Notes: generated by a model from the sequence alone, not told the origin. Positions 25,901 through 33,581 are shown, numbered from the stretch's first letter. The stretch is 64,000 bases of DNA from Vulgatibacter incomptus (GCF_001263175.1 NZ_CP012332.1:3225501-3289500); one strand, 5' to 3'. Translations and numbers: made by a program.

Positions 25901-26140
25901 GACCTCTCCGCTGGCCGAAAGGCCTGAATCTTTCTGGAAGGTGTAGACAACGTAACTCGTGTGATCTCCGAAGAACTCCGATGTCCGCTCCTCCTGGATC
26001 CTTTTGGTGTACTCGTATCGACTACCTGGGTCGTTGGGGAAGATCGTGCCTCGATCGAGGAGCGCAAGCAGTGCGTCCTGCAAGTCGGCGACTTCGGGAC
26101 CCTTCATGTTCATCTTCAGTGGGTACGTAACTTTATTCAT
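22919..26140 (-). CDS. TcA-type toxin subunit, part 1 (peptidoglycan-binding and VRP1 region)
   Basis: 1073 residues from the ATG at 26140 (MNKVTYPLK), chosen over the upstream 26185 because GGAG precedes it and homology begins here. Residues about 8-95 form a PG_binding_1-type domain (MKGPEVADLQDALLAL, VYTFQKDSGL, SGEVDSATADALNKLF). Two carboxypeptidase-regulatory or Ig-like beta domains follow (about 100-320; VSGLVRREG, GRYTIRYE). Then comes a helical region with the VRP1 hallmark CECEHCRSVLSPAAYLVDLL at about 780. It ends KVLFD, stop, where a normal TcA would continue. It is the first gene of the Tc operon. TcA proteins bind target cells and form the injection channel; the peptidoglycan-binding head is a variant found outside the classic insect-toxin members. 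Confidence 0.86.
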   Translation of the reverse strand: MNKVTYPLKMNMKGPEVADLQDALLALLDRGTIFPNDPGSRYEYTKRIQEERTSEFFGDHTSYVVYTFQKDSGLSASGEVDSATADALNKLFSEGGPVNVNVTVIIPSQGQVVSGLVRREGDLVPMQGVPVSAFHGGGTGVRLGADVTDAEGRYTIRYEPLPENPSVDLRVVAMNEKGAPLASSPVRSAAKKWETIDLSVPVALSSSSRRIGGRVRFENGMPAESLALKLYRRNFGGTAASLLGNTNTLKGGVYSISFTPVGNPMVLEIRALSGTTETTLSKPFTLSLEETPPVVDLVAPTSIRPPDSEYKRLTADVAKFATLQSLATAQESADRQDLSYLNRMTGWDARLLALGASAQRLAGDVSIGLSTEVLYGLLRAGMPSEKSLLAQVDPGVADDAIRKVRDEGIITLDDQALAQFKGKFTAFSSAVRLSVPLPGSRSTYAEMLDASPGLSASDRTKFAEVFLDHSGGSGDLWQAALDKGLSATQVSTLKLQGKLAFLTAGSEKLTTRLQQNRTDPAELVDLNFDLAASWVNEIHDAAGVPRGDNLTPTQKQQLDALIPTAYAGATVEARRNLWAEDSARKIRLSYPTQVMARRIQRDGLFELGAARAITAQLLGAAASQGFRLGQTPVRTFFATYTGAKAGMSEADFEAAKSQVSILQRVAQITPSTDSMAVLSALGMTSAYDVMAYSENVFSDLYAAKYKALYGALPASTELHLVYQRARQVSSVTYNLFGIAKKLESELPLSGMSAPAQLRDSAKAQLVKQFPTMESLFGSMDYCECEHCRSVLSPAAYLVDLLQFLDPEPQVWANFQELWKETHGQQEYTSKYKNPYDALIARRPDLAAIPLTCENTNTALPYIDLVNEILEYYVANGALDPAAARDTGDATTPELLAEPQNIIRKAYEKVSLAKYPLALPFDLWIETARAFCEHFEVPLWRLLEIFRPTDKLFDVTRSYDRAAIFMESLGLSPAEVGLLTDPTAPDKWFEYYGFGTADDATTVLVDGSTHQRIDLNSAKALSRRLGVTYKELTALIQTAFVNPKLTELSVAYKLGVGISDVMAYLDPDNKVLFD

Positions 26141-26554
26141 CTCTTGGTCACTCCGTAGAGAAATGTTCTCGGAACAATCACGCATTCAGGCTTCAGACAG
26201 CAACCGATCGGCTGGTATCTTTTCGTGTCAAATCGGCTCAATATGATCGACCCATCATGAGCCGACTACCCTCGATGAAAGAGGGCGGCCGTCTCTTCAG
26301 CGAACGAACCGATGAGCGAACGAATGCGAAATTGAGTATTTTGGGGCGGGGGCCGGACCGCCCTCCACGCGGAGGAGGCGACCGGATTTCTGAGTTTCCT
26401 GGGAGGTCGTCCCCTCGTCCTCCAGGAACGAAGATCGGCGCCCCCGCGTTGTCGACAGGGGCGTCAATCTTCAGACAGGGCGCATCAGTCGACCTTACGA
26501 TTCCAGTGAGGATTCGATTGTCGGCTTGGCCCCGAGGCGAAACGGCAGATCAGA
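26141..26554. other. Leader region between the HTH gene and the Tc operon
   Basis: 414 bases without a convincing gene. An open plus-strand frame here (26257-26622) has no recognisable protein features and runs antisense to the HTH gene. The AT-richer stretch 26165-26345 is the natural place for the toxin promoter. A TTGACA-like box on the minus strand at 26226-26231 has no good -10 at standard spacing, so no promoter is called. Confidence 0.4.
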
Positions 26555-26836
26555 TCAAAAAGCTTCCGCTCCTTCTGGCTTTCCCGGATTCCGTTTATCT
26601 GCTCCTCGGATCCACTTGTTGATCGCCGCAGGGAACGCAAAGACCGTTCCATCCGCCGGGCGGTGAATCGGAAGACCCCGAGCAACCAACCGCTTTGCGG
26701 TGACCTCGGAGATTCCAAGGTGTTCCGCGATGGCCTTCCAACCGGCCATCGGACGCTCGACGCAGTACGCGTCATGTTCCCCGAGGAGAGCGGGAGAAGT
26801 GCCTTCCTGAATTGGACTGTTCTTCGATTCACTCAT
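26555..26836 (-). CDS. Small helix-turn-helix DNA-binding protein
   Basis: 93 residues from the ATG at 26834-26836, preceded by AGGGAGGAAC. The centre (WKAIAEHLGISEVTAKRLVARGLP) is a helix-turn-helix, followed by IHRPADGTVFAFPAAINKWIRG. This is the wing and arginine pattern of excisionase/MerR-like or AlpA-like proteins that choose DNA sites. It is the only likely regulator near the toxin operon, lies upstream of it on the same strand, and is separated from it by 414 bases. It could be the toxin regulator, or the excisionase of the mobile unit that brought the island. The longer frame extending to 27268 is antisense to the IS and is not part of the gene. Confidence 0.65.
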   Translation of the reverse strand: MSESKNSPIQEGTSPALLGEHDAYCVERPMAGWKAIAEHLGISEVTAKRLVARGLPIHRPADGTVFAFPAAINKWIRGADKRNPGKPEGAEAF

Positions 26837-26913
26837 GTTGTTCCTCCCTTGTCCATTGGCTCCTCTGGTAGACCCCCAAGAGCGCTCCCCGCGGGACTGA
26901 CGACGCCCCCCTG

Positions 26914-26932
26914 TGTCAGCGTAGTTGTCGCC
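26914..26932 (+). repeat. Left terminal inverted repeat of the IS3-family element
   Basis: Matches 16 of 19 bases with the inverted copy at 28505-28523. Starts with TG and its partner ends with CA, as usual for IS3 elements. Confidence 0.75.
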
Positions 26933-26983
26933 GCGTCGTGACAGCGTAGGTCGATCACGTAGGGGGCGAAGAGCAGGTTGGAG

Positions 26984-27496
26984 ATGGGTCGGACTCCGTA
27001 CTCCGAGGCGTTCAAGGCGAAGATGGTGGAGAAGCTTACGGGGCCGCACGCGATGTCGGCGACTGCGCTTGCAAGGCAGTCCGGGATTGCCCAGGCGACG
27101 CTCTCCCGTTGGCTGCTGGATGCGGGTAGGCTCGGCGTCAAGATGGACGACCGCGACGACAAGAGCACCCGCCAGTGGACCAGCGAGGAAAAGCTGCAGG
27201 TCCTGATCGAGACAGCGAGCTTGAGTGATGACGAGCTCGGCTCGTACCTCCGCCAGAAGGGACTGCACAAAGCCCAGCTCGATGGGTGGCGCGCAACTGC
27301 CGTCGCTAGCCTTGGGAGCGCAGCAGCGCGTCGTTCTGTTGGGCCTGATGCGAAGCGGGTTCGCGAGCTCGAGCGCGAGCTCAGGCGTAAGGAGAAGGCG
27401 CTCGCGGAGACCGCCGCGCTCCTCGTCCTCAAAAAAAAAGTGCAGGAGATCTGGGGGGACGAGGACGACGACACGGACGGGAAGAGCGGAAGGTGA
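26984..27496 (+). CDS. IS3-family transposase OrfA
   Basis: 170 residues from the ATG at 26984 (an in-frame TTG lies two codons earlier). The N-terminus is a helix-turn-helix (YSEAFKAKMVEKLTG, ATALARQSGIAQATLSRWL). A second helical unit (LSDDELGSYLRQKGLHKAQLDGWR) and a leucine-zipper-like C-terminus (VRELERELRRKEKALAETAALLVLKKK) follow, as in OrfA proteins that bind the IS ends. The A-rich run at 27430-27439 (AAAAAAAA) is the classic place for programmed frameshifting in IS3 elements. Here orfB also has its own GTG start overlapping the orfA stop by four bases. Confidence 0.85.
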   Translation: MGRTPYSEAFKAKMVEKLTGPHAMSATALARQSGIAQATLSRWLLDAGRLGVKMDDRDDKSTRQWTSEEKLQVLIETASLSDDELGSYLRQKGLHKAQLDGWRATAVASLGSAAARRSVGPDAKRVRELERELRRKEKALAETAALLVLKKKVQEIWGDEDDDTDGKSGR

Positions 27497-28497
27497 TCCT
27501 CGAACTCCTCGACGAGGCTGTCGTCAGCGGCGCAAGATTCGAGAGAGCCTGCGAGGAGATTGGCTTGAGCGCTCGGTCGGTGCAGCGATGGCGCGCAGGA
27601 GCCGAGGACGATCTCCGATGTGGGCCGCTGACGGCGCCGCGAAACAAGCTCAGCGAGGCCGAGCAGCAGAGGATTCTCGCGCTCGTAACCTCGCCCAGGT
27701 TCCGGGATTTGTCGCCCGCGCAGATCGTTCCGCTCCTTGCCGATGAAGGCACCTACGTCGCTTCCGAGGCGACGATCTACCGCTTGCTCCGCAGGGAAAA
27801 GCTTCTGAAGCACCGGCAGGCGTCGCGGCCTCCAATGCGTCGCAAGCGGCCTGAGCATGTCGCCACCGGGCCGAACCAGGTCTGGGTTTGGGACATCACG
27901 TATCTGCGGGGACCGATTCGCGGCATGTTCTTTCGCCTCTACACGATCCTCGATCTCTGGAGTCGGAAGGTAGTGGGCTGGGCCGTGCACGACGTCGAGT
28001 CCGAGGAGCTTGCGAAGGAGCTCTTCGTCGAGACCTGCCGGCGTTGGGACGTCAATCCGAGCGGCATGGTGTTCCACGCCGACAACGGCGCGGCGATGAA
28101 GGGCTCGACCTTGCAGGCCACGCTTCAGGTGCTCGGCGTCGTCCCGTCGTTCAGCCGCCCCCGGGTGAGCAACGACAACGCGTTCGCGGAGGCGCACTTC
28201 CGCACGATGAAGTATCGGCCTGACTTCCCGTCGAGGCCGTTCACCTCGCTCGCCGTGGCACGCGCCTGGGTCGAGAGTTTCGTCGCTTGGTACAACGCGA
28301 CGCACCTCCACAGTGGAATCCGGTTTGTGACTCCCGCGCAGCGCCATGCCGGACAGGACCTCGCGATTCTCGAGAAGCGTGCTGGCGTCTATGCGGCTGC
28401 GCGCGAGCGGTGGCCCGAACGCTGGAGCGGTTCTACGAGAAACTGGTCTCGCATTCAGCACGTAAGGCTCACGCCAGAGAGGACCGCGGCCGCATGA
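27493..28497 (+). CDS. IS3-family transposase OrfB (DDE integrase)
   Basis: 334 residues, GTG start in a GTGA overlap with orfA. Begins with an HTH-like part (CEEIGLSARSVQRWR), has the HTH_21-type region (ASEATIYRLLRRE), then the rve integrase core with the catalytic triad visible: Asp in VWVWDITYL, Asp in VFHADNGAAM, Glu in NDNAFAEAHFRTMK. The C-terminus WYNATHLHSGIRFVTP is also family-typical. No break is seen, so the element may still be active. Confidence 0.9.
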   Translation: MILELLDEAVVSGARFERACEEIGLSARSVQRWRAGAEDDLRCGPLTAPRNKLSEAEQQRILALVTSPRFRDLSPAQIVPLLADEGTYVASEATIYRLLRREKLLKHRQASRPPMRRKRPEHVATGPNQVWVWDITYLRGPIRGMFFRLYTILDLWSRKVVGWAVHDVESEELAKELFVETCRRWDVNPSGMVFHADNGAAMKGSTLQATLQVLGVVPSFSRPRVSNDNAFAEAHFRTMKYRPDFPSRPFTSLAVARAWVESFVAWYNATHLHSGIRFVTPAQRHAGQDLAILEKRAGVYAAARERWPERWSGSTRNWSRIQHVRLTPERTAAA

Positions 28498-28504
28498 CCG
28501 GGGA

Positions 28505-28523
28505 GGCGACAACTATGTTGACA
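28505..28523 (-). repeat. Right terminal inverted repeat of the IS3-family element
   Basis: Inverted partner of 26914-26932; reads ggcgacaactatgttgaca on the plus strand, beginning 8 bases after the orfB stop codon. Confidence 0.75.
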
Positions 28524-28524
28524 C

Positions 28525-28852
28525 TCACCGACGCTGCGCACGATTTGGTTAGAGTAGGCGGGACCTGAGTAAGCCGGAACCCTTCATTTCGTATCAATTC
28601 AGGTCACGCCTTCGCCTCGGCGCGGCAACCTTCAAGAATCGATGGACTTGGATGGCTCCCGGGCCGGTCGTCGAATGGGACCACATAAAAGCCCACACTC
28701 GACGAAACCGTCCCTTACGTTACGTACGTGGATGGCCGAATCCCCGACTCCCGCGCTGCTACCGCCTGGTTCGCCCCGGGGGACTTCGCAACCTCCACCG
28801 ATTTCTTATTCAATGAACGACCCCTCCTCGGTCACCGACAGCGCCTGCCACC
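28525..28852. other. Intergenic stretch without a recognisable gene
   Basis: Between the IS right end and the DUF6431 gene. Open plus-strand frames here (from 28642 and 28728) are Pro/Ser-rich without domain features and look like chance frames in GC-rich DNA. No terminator or promoter is clear. Confidence 0.4.
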
Positions 28853-29464
28853 CTACTGGCACTCAGGCGGCGGATCCGGCCCCACTTCGTGTTGGCGTGC
28901 AGGTCGGCTAGATCTCGGGCCGGGCTCCAATCCAAGGTAGGGAGGCACCCAATACAGGTGTTGGGCGGCGATTTCGCGCAAGCGGACGAGGGCTCGCTGG
29001 TCGGAAAATTGCGCCCGAAGCGCATGAATGGTTGGATCACACGGTGTGATGAGTCCGGGAGCTACCACGAGCGCAATTGCGATTGCGGCTCGCGTAGCCT
29101 TGTACCGCCTTCGAATCCACCGAATCGCCCCAGGGAGCTCGATGTCGGTCCGAAGGAGGTTCGCGGCCTTCTCAGGGCTCCCAGCCCTCTCGACCTCGAG
29201 GACAACCTCCTCGAGCTCGTCGAGCGAGCCCTGCAAGCGCGACGCGAGGAAGTCCGGGAGCAGGCTGAACGTCATCCGCTCCTCGGTGCAGTAGTAGCGG
29301 GCGACACGGCACCCCTCCGGCCAGACCCGCTCGTAGGATCCGTGACGACGAAAGCCACACGATCTCTTCGGGTGGAGTGGGCACTCGGGAAGGTGCGCTC
29401 GACGCCATTCCTTTTTCCGGACGTATTCCTCGGCGGTGGACGCCGTGGCAAAGCGCAACTGCAT
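28853..29464 (-). CDS. DUF6431-type zinc-ribbon protein (transposon-associated)
   Basis: 203 residues. The N-terminus MQLRFATASTAEEYVRKKEWRR with CPLHPKRSCGFRRHGSYERV and VARYYCTEERMTFSLLPDFLA is the Cys-rich transposase-type zinc-ribbon pattern that I recall as DUF6431. These proteins are common next to insertion sequences in myxobacteria and resemble the DNA-binding half of a transposase without a catalytic core. The middle is helical (LEEVVLEVERAGSPEKAANLL). The last 20 residues look degenerate. Probably IS cargo or a solo relic. Confidence 0.6.
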   Translation of the reverse strand: MQLRFATASTAEEYVRKKEWRRAHLPECPLHPKRSCGFRRHGSYERVWPEGCRVARYYCTEERMTFSLLPDFLASRLQGSLDELEEVVLEVERAGSPEKAANLLRTDIELPGAIRWIRRRYKATRAAIAIALVVAPGLITPCDPTIHALRAQFSDQRALVRLREIAAQHLYWVPPYLGLEPGPRSSRPARQHEVGPDPPPECQ

Positions 29465-29599
29465 GGGCCTCGTGCCCGCGCAGTCGTAGCAGGCTCCTTC
29501 CCCTCTTGAATGGCAGGTTCGTCGGCGTTCGGATCATTTCGGTTCCGAACATTACACGGAGGGTACGACGAACCGGCCGTCAGTGGGGATCGCAAGGCG

Positions 29600-30676
29600 T
29601 CAGAGCAGCCGCTCGTCGCCGCGGGCCTCGAGAGCCTCGACGACCCTGCGGACCTCCTGGGCGCGCTCGCGGGAGCACACCAGGACGGCGTCGCCGGCGT
29701 CGATCACCACGAGGTCGGAGCAGCCGATGAGGGCGATCGGCTTGGTGCGCTGGCCGATGACGACGTTTCGGGAGGCGTCGAAGAAGAGGACGTCTCCGTC
29801 GACGACGTTTCCGGTGCCGTCGGCCTTGCGCACGTCGGGCAGCGACGCGAAGGAGCCCAGATCGGACCAGCCCAGCTCGGCGGGGACGACGGCGAGGTCC
29901 TCGGCCTTCTCCATGACGGCGTAGTCGATGGAGACGGAAGGGCACTCGGGGAACCAGCGCGCAAGGGCGCGCGCAAAGCCCTGGGTGCCGACGAAGGGCT
30001 CGATCTTGGCCAGGGCGGCGGCGCAGTCGGGGGCGTGCGTCTGGAGCTCCTCGAGCATGCGGTCGGCGCGGAACACGAACATCCCCGCGTTCCAGAGGTA
30101 GTCGCCGGAGTGCAGGTAGCTCTGGGCCTTGGCGAGGTCGGGCTTCTCGACGAAGGAGAGGACCTTGCGCGCGCCCTTTGGGTGGGTCTCGCCCACCTTG
30201 ATGTAGCCGAAGCCGGTCTCGGGGCGGGTGGGCCGGATGCCGATGGTGACGAGGGGTCCCTGGGACGCAGTCCGGGCCGCGTCGCGCACGGCGTCGTGGA
30301 AAGCCTGGCGATTCAGGATCGCGTGGTCGGAGGGGAGCACGGCGAGGACGCCGTTGGGATCCCGCGCGCGCACGACGAGCGAGGCGAGGCCGATGGCGGC
30401 GGCGGTGTTCCGGGCGACGGGCTCGACGAGGATGCCCTTGGACGCGACACGAGGGAGCAGTCGGCGGATGGAGTGCGCGTGGGCCCTGCCGCAGACGGTG
30501 AGGATGTCGGCGGTGTCGCAGAGCCCCTCGAGGCGCGCCGCGGTCTCCGCGATCAGCGGCAGGTTGGACGCCAGCGCCAGGAGCTGCTTGGGTCGCCGCC
30601 TGCGGGAGAGCGGCCAGAAGCGGGTGCCGCTCCCGCCGGCGAGGATCACCGGATGCAGACGCATCGAAGCACTCAT
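29600..30676 (-). CDS. manC: Mannose-1-phosphate guanylyltransferase
   Basis: 358 residues from the ATG at 30676, which follows GGGGAGGGGGC; the earlier frame start at 30703 has no such site. The nucleotidyltransferase signature GGSGTRFWPLSRRRRPKQLL is at the N-terminus, then GILVEPVARNTAAAIGLA, GFGYIKVG, FVEKPD, WNAGMFVFRA and SIDYAVMEKAED. The enzyme makes GDP-mannose from GTP and mannose-1-phosphate for polysaccharides. It lacks the C-terminal isomerase domain of bifunctional ManC/AlgA proteins. It follows the nudL end by 133 bases on the same strand, so it may be the last gene of that run or have its own promoter. It marks the start of high-GC core DNA. Confidence 0.88.
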   Translation of the reverse strand: MSASMRLHPVILAGGSGTRFWPLSRRRRPKQLLALASNLPLIAETAARLEGLCDTADILTVCGRAHAHSIRRLLPRVASKGILVEPVARNTAAAIGLASLVVRARDPNGVLAVLPSDHAILNRQAFHDAVRDAARTASQGPLVTIGIRPTRPETGFGYIKVGETHPKGARKVLSFVEKPDLAKAQSYLHSGDYLWNAGMFVFRADRMLEELQTHAPDCAAALAKIEPFVGTQGFARALARWFPECPSVSIDYAVMEKAEDLAVVPAELGWSDLGSFASLPDVRKADGTGNVVDGDVLFFDASRNVVIGQRTKPIALIGCSDLVVIDAGDAVLVCSRERAQEVRRVVEALEARGDERLL

Positions 30677-30809
30677 CGGAAGCCCCCTCCCCGGATGAGC
30701 CAAGGCTCACGCCGGGACCGCGCTCCGGTGGCTCGAACGGCGGCCGGGCGCCCCCGATGTGTGACGGTTCAGGCGCTTTCGTGCACCGACCCCTGAGGGT
30801 CGGACGCGC

Positions 30810-31430
30810 CTACCAGCGGACCTTTTCCCAAGGAACTTCGCCGCTTGGGACGAGGGGCCTGCCCAGGGCGAGCTCGAGGAGCTGCCGGAGCATCCGGGCG
30901 GTGGCGCCCCAGATCACCTCGTCGTCGAGGGCGAAGAAGTTCACCGGATGGGAGCGCGAGGCCTCGGCGACGCGCAGGGTGCCCGGCGCGATTAGCCTGG
31001 CGACGGGAGCGTAGAGGATGGCGGCGACCTCCTCCGGATCGGGCTCGAGGCGGTGGGGCCAGTCGAGCCTGGCGACGAAGGGCGAGACGAGGTAGCCGGT
31101 GATCGTGGGGTAGCGGTCGAGGCGGCCGAGGATCTCGACGCGCTCGGGGTCGATCCCGACCTCCTCCCTGGCTTCGCGCAGGGCGCAGTCGAGCTCGGTC
31201 TCTCCCGGCTCGCGGCCCCCGCCGGGAAAGGCGATCTGCCCCGCGTGCTTTCCCAGATGATCGCTGCGGCGGAGGAGGACGATGCCCGCGCCCTGGGCAT
31301 CCTCGTAGACGGGGACGAGCACCGACGCCGGGCGAAGGCCCTCGACCGAGAGGCCCCGCTCCGTCAGGACACCGACCTCGCGCCCCGCCAACGCCGCCCG
31401 AATCGACGCGACCCCCGCTTCCTCGCTCAC
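30810..31430 (-). CDS. nudL: NUDIX hydrolase, CoA pyrophosphatase type
   Basis: 206 residues. The Nudix box GGGREPGETELDCALREAREEVGID is preceded by HLGKHAGQIAFPGG, the extra UPF0035 motif that marks the CoA pyrophosphatase subgroup. It would cleave CoA or related nucleoside diphosphates to 3',5'-ADP and phosphopantetheine in the cytoplasm. The start overlaps the uppP stop by four bases (ATGA), so the two are translated together. Confidence 0.85.
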   Translation of the reverse strand: MSEEAGVASIRAALAGREVGVLTERGLSVEGLRPASVLVPVYEDAQGAGIVLLRRSDHLGKHAGQIAFPGGGREPGETELDCALREAREEVGIDPERVEILGRLDRYPTITGYLVSPFVARLDWPHRLEPDPEEVAAILYAPVARLIAPGTLRVAEASRSHPVNFFALDDEVIWGATARMLRQLLELALGRPLVPSGEVPWEKVRW

Positions 31431-32314
31431 CGCCCGCCGTCCGCCGGCACGACGACGACGGAGGCTTCCGCGCCATCCAAGTGGGAGATGACGCCGGCAC
31501 CGAGCATGCCCAGGAGCGCCACGGCGAGGAGGATCCGGTAGCCGACGAAGACCATCACGGAGCGCTTCTTGAGGAAGGCGATGAGGCCCGCGATCGCGGC
31601 GTAGCCCACGACGAAGGAGACGACGGTGGCGACGATCACGAGCATCAGGCCGTCGCCCTCGAGGCCGCCTTCGTGGCGCAGATCGAGGAGCTCCTTCAGC
31701 CCGGCTCCCGTGACGGCCGGGATCGAGAGGAGGAAGGAGAAGCGCGCTGCCTCGGCACGCGGCAGGCCCCTGACGAGGCCGGCGGCGATGGTGGAGCCCG
31801 AGCGCGAGACGCCGGGGATGAGCGCGAACATCTGGGCGAAGCCGATGAAGAGCGCGTCGCGGAAGCTCACGCCCTCCCCGTCCTGCCGCAGCTTGGAGAG
31901 CACGGCCCGGCGGTCGGCCCAGGCCATCGCCAGGCCCACGACGAGGAGCGAGGCTGCGATCACGTAGAGGCTGCGCAGCTCGCTCTTGATCACCTTCTGG
32001 AAGAGGAGGCCGGCGGCGACCACGGGGACGGTTCCCGCGACGATGAAGAGACCGAGGCGCGCATGCGGATCCTCGAGGGGCTTTCCGGCGCGCAGGCCCC
32101 GGAGGAAGCCGGTCACCATCGCCCAGAGATCCTTGCGGAAGTAGATGAGCACGGCGAGCACGGTGCCGATCTGGATCACGGCGGAGAACGCCGCGCCGGG
32201 ATCTTGCCAGCCCAGGAGCGCCGGGACGATCCGGAGGTGGGCCGTAGAGGAGATCGGGAGGAACTCGGTGAGTCCCTGGACGATGCCGAGGACGATGGCC
32301 TGGAGGAGTGTCAC
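31427..32314 (-). CDS. uppP: Undecaprenyl-diphosphatase
   Basis: 295 residues, strongly hydrophobic with about eight membrane segments. Both active-site motifs are clear: GLTEFLPISSTAHL near residue 15 and PGVSRSGSTIAAGL near 170. The enzyme dephosphorylates undecaprenyl diphosphate so the lipid carrier can be reused for peptidoglycan and other envelope polymers, and confers bacitracin tolerance. It begins 10 bases after ahcY and overlaps nudL. Confidence 0.93.
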   Translation of the reverse strand: MTLLQAIVLGIVQGLTEFLPISSTAHLRIVPALLGWQDPGAAFSAVIQIGTVLAVLIYFRKDLWAMVTGFLRGLRAGKPLEDPHARLGLFIVAGTVPVVAAGLLFQKVIKSELRSLYVIAASLLVVGLAMAWADRRAVLSKLRQDGEGVSFRDALFIGFAQMFALIPGVSRSGSTIAAGLVRGLPRAEAARFSFLLSIPAVTGAGLKELLDLRHEGGLEGDGLMLVIVATVVSFVVGYAAIAGLIAFLKKRSVMVFVGYRILLAVALLGMLGAGVISHLDGAEASVVVVPADGGR

Positions 32315-32324
32315 GTCTTTGCCT

Positions 32325-33569
32325 TCAGTGGGGCGCGCGCAGGCGGGCGCGCTGCGCGCGGCTGAGCTTGTCGATCGCCACGCCCATGGAGCGGAGCTTG
32401 AGCTCCGCGATCTCGCGGTCGAGTGCGTCGGGCACGGCGTAGACCTTGCGCTCCAGCGAGTCGGCGTGGCGCGCGAGGTAATCTAGGCAGAGTACGAGAT
32501 TTGCGAAGCTCAGATCCATCAGGGCCGAGGGGTGGCCCTCGCCGGCGACCAGGTTGACGAGCGCTCCGCTGGCGATCACGGAGATGCGTCGCCCGGAGGG
32601 GAGCTCGTATTCGTCGACCAGTTCGCGCACCCGCCTGGGCCGTGCGATCGCGTCGAGGCCGGGCAGGTCGAGCTCCTCGTCGAAGAGTCCGGCGTTGGCG
32701 ACGATGGCGCCGTCGCGCATGGCGGCAAAATGCTCGGCGCGGATCGCGAGCGGGCTCCCGGTGGCGGCGCAGAAGAAGTCCCCGAGCTTCGCGGCCTTCG
32801 CCATGGTCGTGACCCGGTATCCGTCCATCGCGGCCTCGAGGGCGCGGACGGGATCGACCTCGGTGACGAAGACCCGGGCACCCATGCCTCTTGCGCGCTC
32901 GGCGATGCCGCGGCCGCAGTGGCCGTAGCCGGCGACGACGAAGGCGCTGCCCGCGAGGAGGCGGCCGGTGGCGCGGAGGATCCCGTCGATCACCGACTGC
33001 CCGGTGCCCAGGCGGTTGTCGAAGAGGTGCTTGGTCCGCGCCTCGTTGACGGCGATCACCGGAAAGGCCAGGCGCCTGCTCTCGGCCAGCGCGCGCAAGC
33101 CGGCGACGCCGGAGCGGGTCTCGAGGGTGCCGCCGAGGACGCCGGAGAGGAGCTCGGGGGCGTCGTGGAGCTCGGCGATCGCCAGACCCGAGTTGTCGAC
33201 CACGAGTTGCGGCCGGATCGAGAGCGCGTCGCGGATCTGCTGGCGGTGGCCGATCGAGTCGGCCCCGCGCTGGGCGTGCGTGGGGATCCCCCGGGAAGCG
33301 AGGGCGGCGGCCACGTCGTCCTGGGTGGAGAGGGGATGCGCCGCGGCGACGGAGACCTCGGCGCCAAGCTCCCCGAGGAGGGACGCCAGCACCCCGGTCT
33401 CCGCCGTGAGGTGGAGGCAGAGGGCGACGCGAAGGCCCTCGAAAGCCTTGTCGGCGATCCGGCCGGCGCCGAGCTCGGCGAGCACAGGCATGGCGCGGGA
33501 GGCCCACTCGATCCGGGCCTCCCCATGAGCGGCGAGTCGTTCGATGCGGTGATGAGTCTCGGCGGGCAT
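32325..33569 (-). CDS. ahcY: Divergent adenosylhomocysteinase-like protein
   Basis: 414 residues of the short form without the 40-residue loop and without the C-terminal Lys-Tyr tail. Substrate motifs HLTAETGVL, LETRSG, NEARTKHLFDNRLGTGQS and GEGHPS are recognisable, as is the NAD site VVAGYGHCGRGIAERARGMGARV. The reaction is reversible hydrolysis of S-adenosylhomocysteine to adenosine and homocysteine. Two usual features are changed: the GHFD-type motif reads NAGLFDEELD (His replaced by Leu), and the DDGGDLT motif reads DNSGLAI. It may be a diverged paralogue. It lies 12 bases after metK, which fits a SAM-cycle role. Confidence 0.8.
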   Translation of the reverse strand: MPAETHHRIERLAAHGEARIEWASRAMPVLAELGAGRIADKAFEGLRVALCLHLTAETGVLASLLGELGAEVSVAAAHPLSTQDDVAAALASRGIPTHAQRGADSIGHRQQIRDALSIRPQLVVDNSGLAIAELHDAPELLSGVLGGTLETRSGVAGLRALAESRRLAFPVIAVNEARTKHLFDNRLGTGQSVIDGILRATGRLLAGSAFVVAGYGHCGRGIAERARGMGARVFVTEVDPVRALEAAMDGYRVTTMAKAAKLGDFFCAATGSPLAIRAEHFAAMRDGAIVANAGLFDEELDLPGLDAIARPRRVRELVDEYELPSGRRISVIASGALVNLVAGEGHPSALMDLSFANLVLCLDYLARHADSLERKVYAVPDALDREIAELKLRSMGVAIDKLSRAQRARLRAPH

Positions 33570-33581
33570 CGCCCGGTACCT

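Larger units (their letters stand above)
26914..28523 (+). mobile_element. IS3-family insertion sequence, complete-looking
   Basis: About 1.6 kb with two overlapping transposase ORFs and imperfect terminal inverted repeats. Left TGTCAgcgTAGTTGTCGCC (26914-26932) pairs with the reverse complement of 28505-28523, which differs only at the three lower-case bases. The exact ends could be one or two bases further out. No target duplication is obvious. It sits just upstream of the HTH gene, so it separates the island from the DUF6431 gene. Confidence 0.8.

Noticed and set aside
26833..28512. 559-codon minus-strand frame across the IS
   Set aside because: Antisense to orfA and orfB, which have clear transposase motifs.
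28642..28940. Small plus-strand ORFs after the IS
   Set aside because: Pro/Ser-rich, no ribosome site, no features, and partly antisense to the DUF6431 gene.
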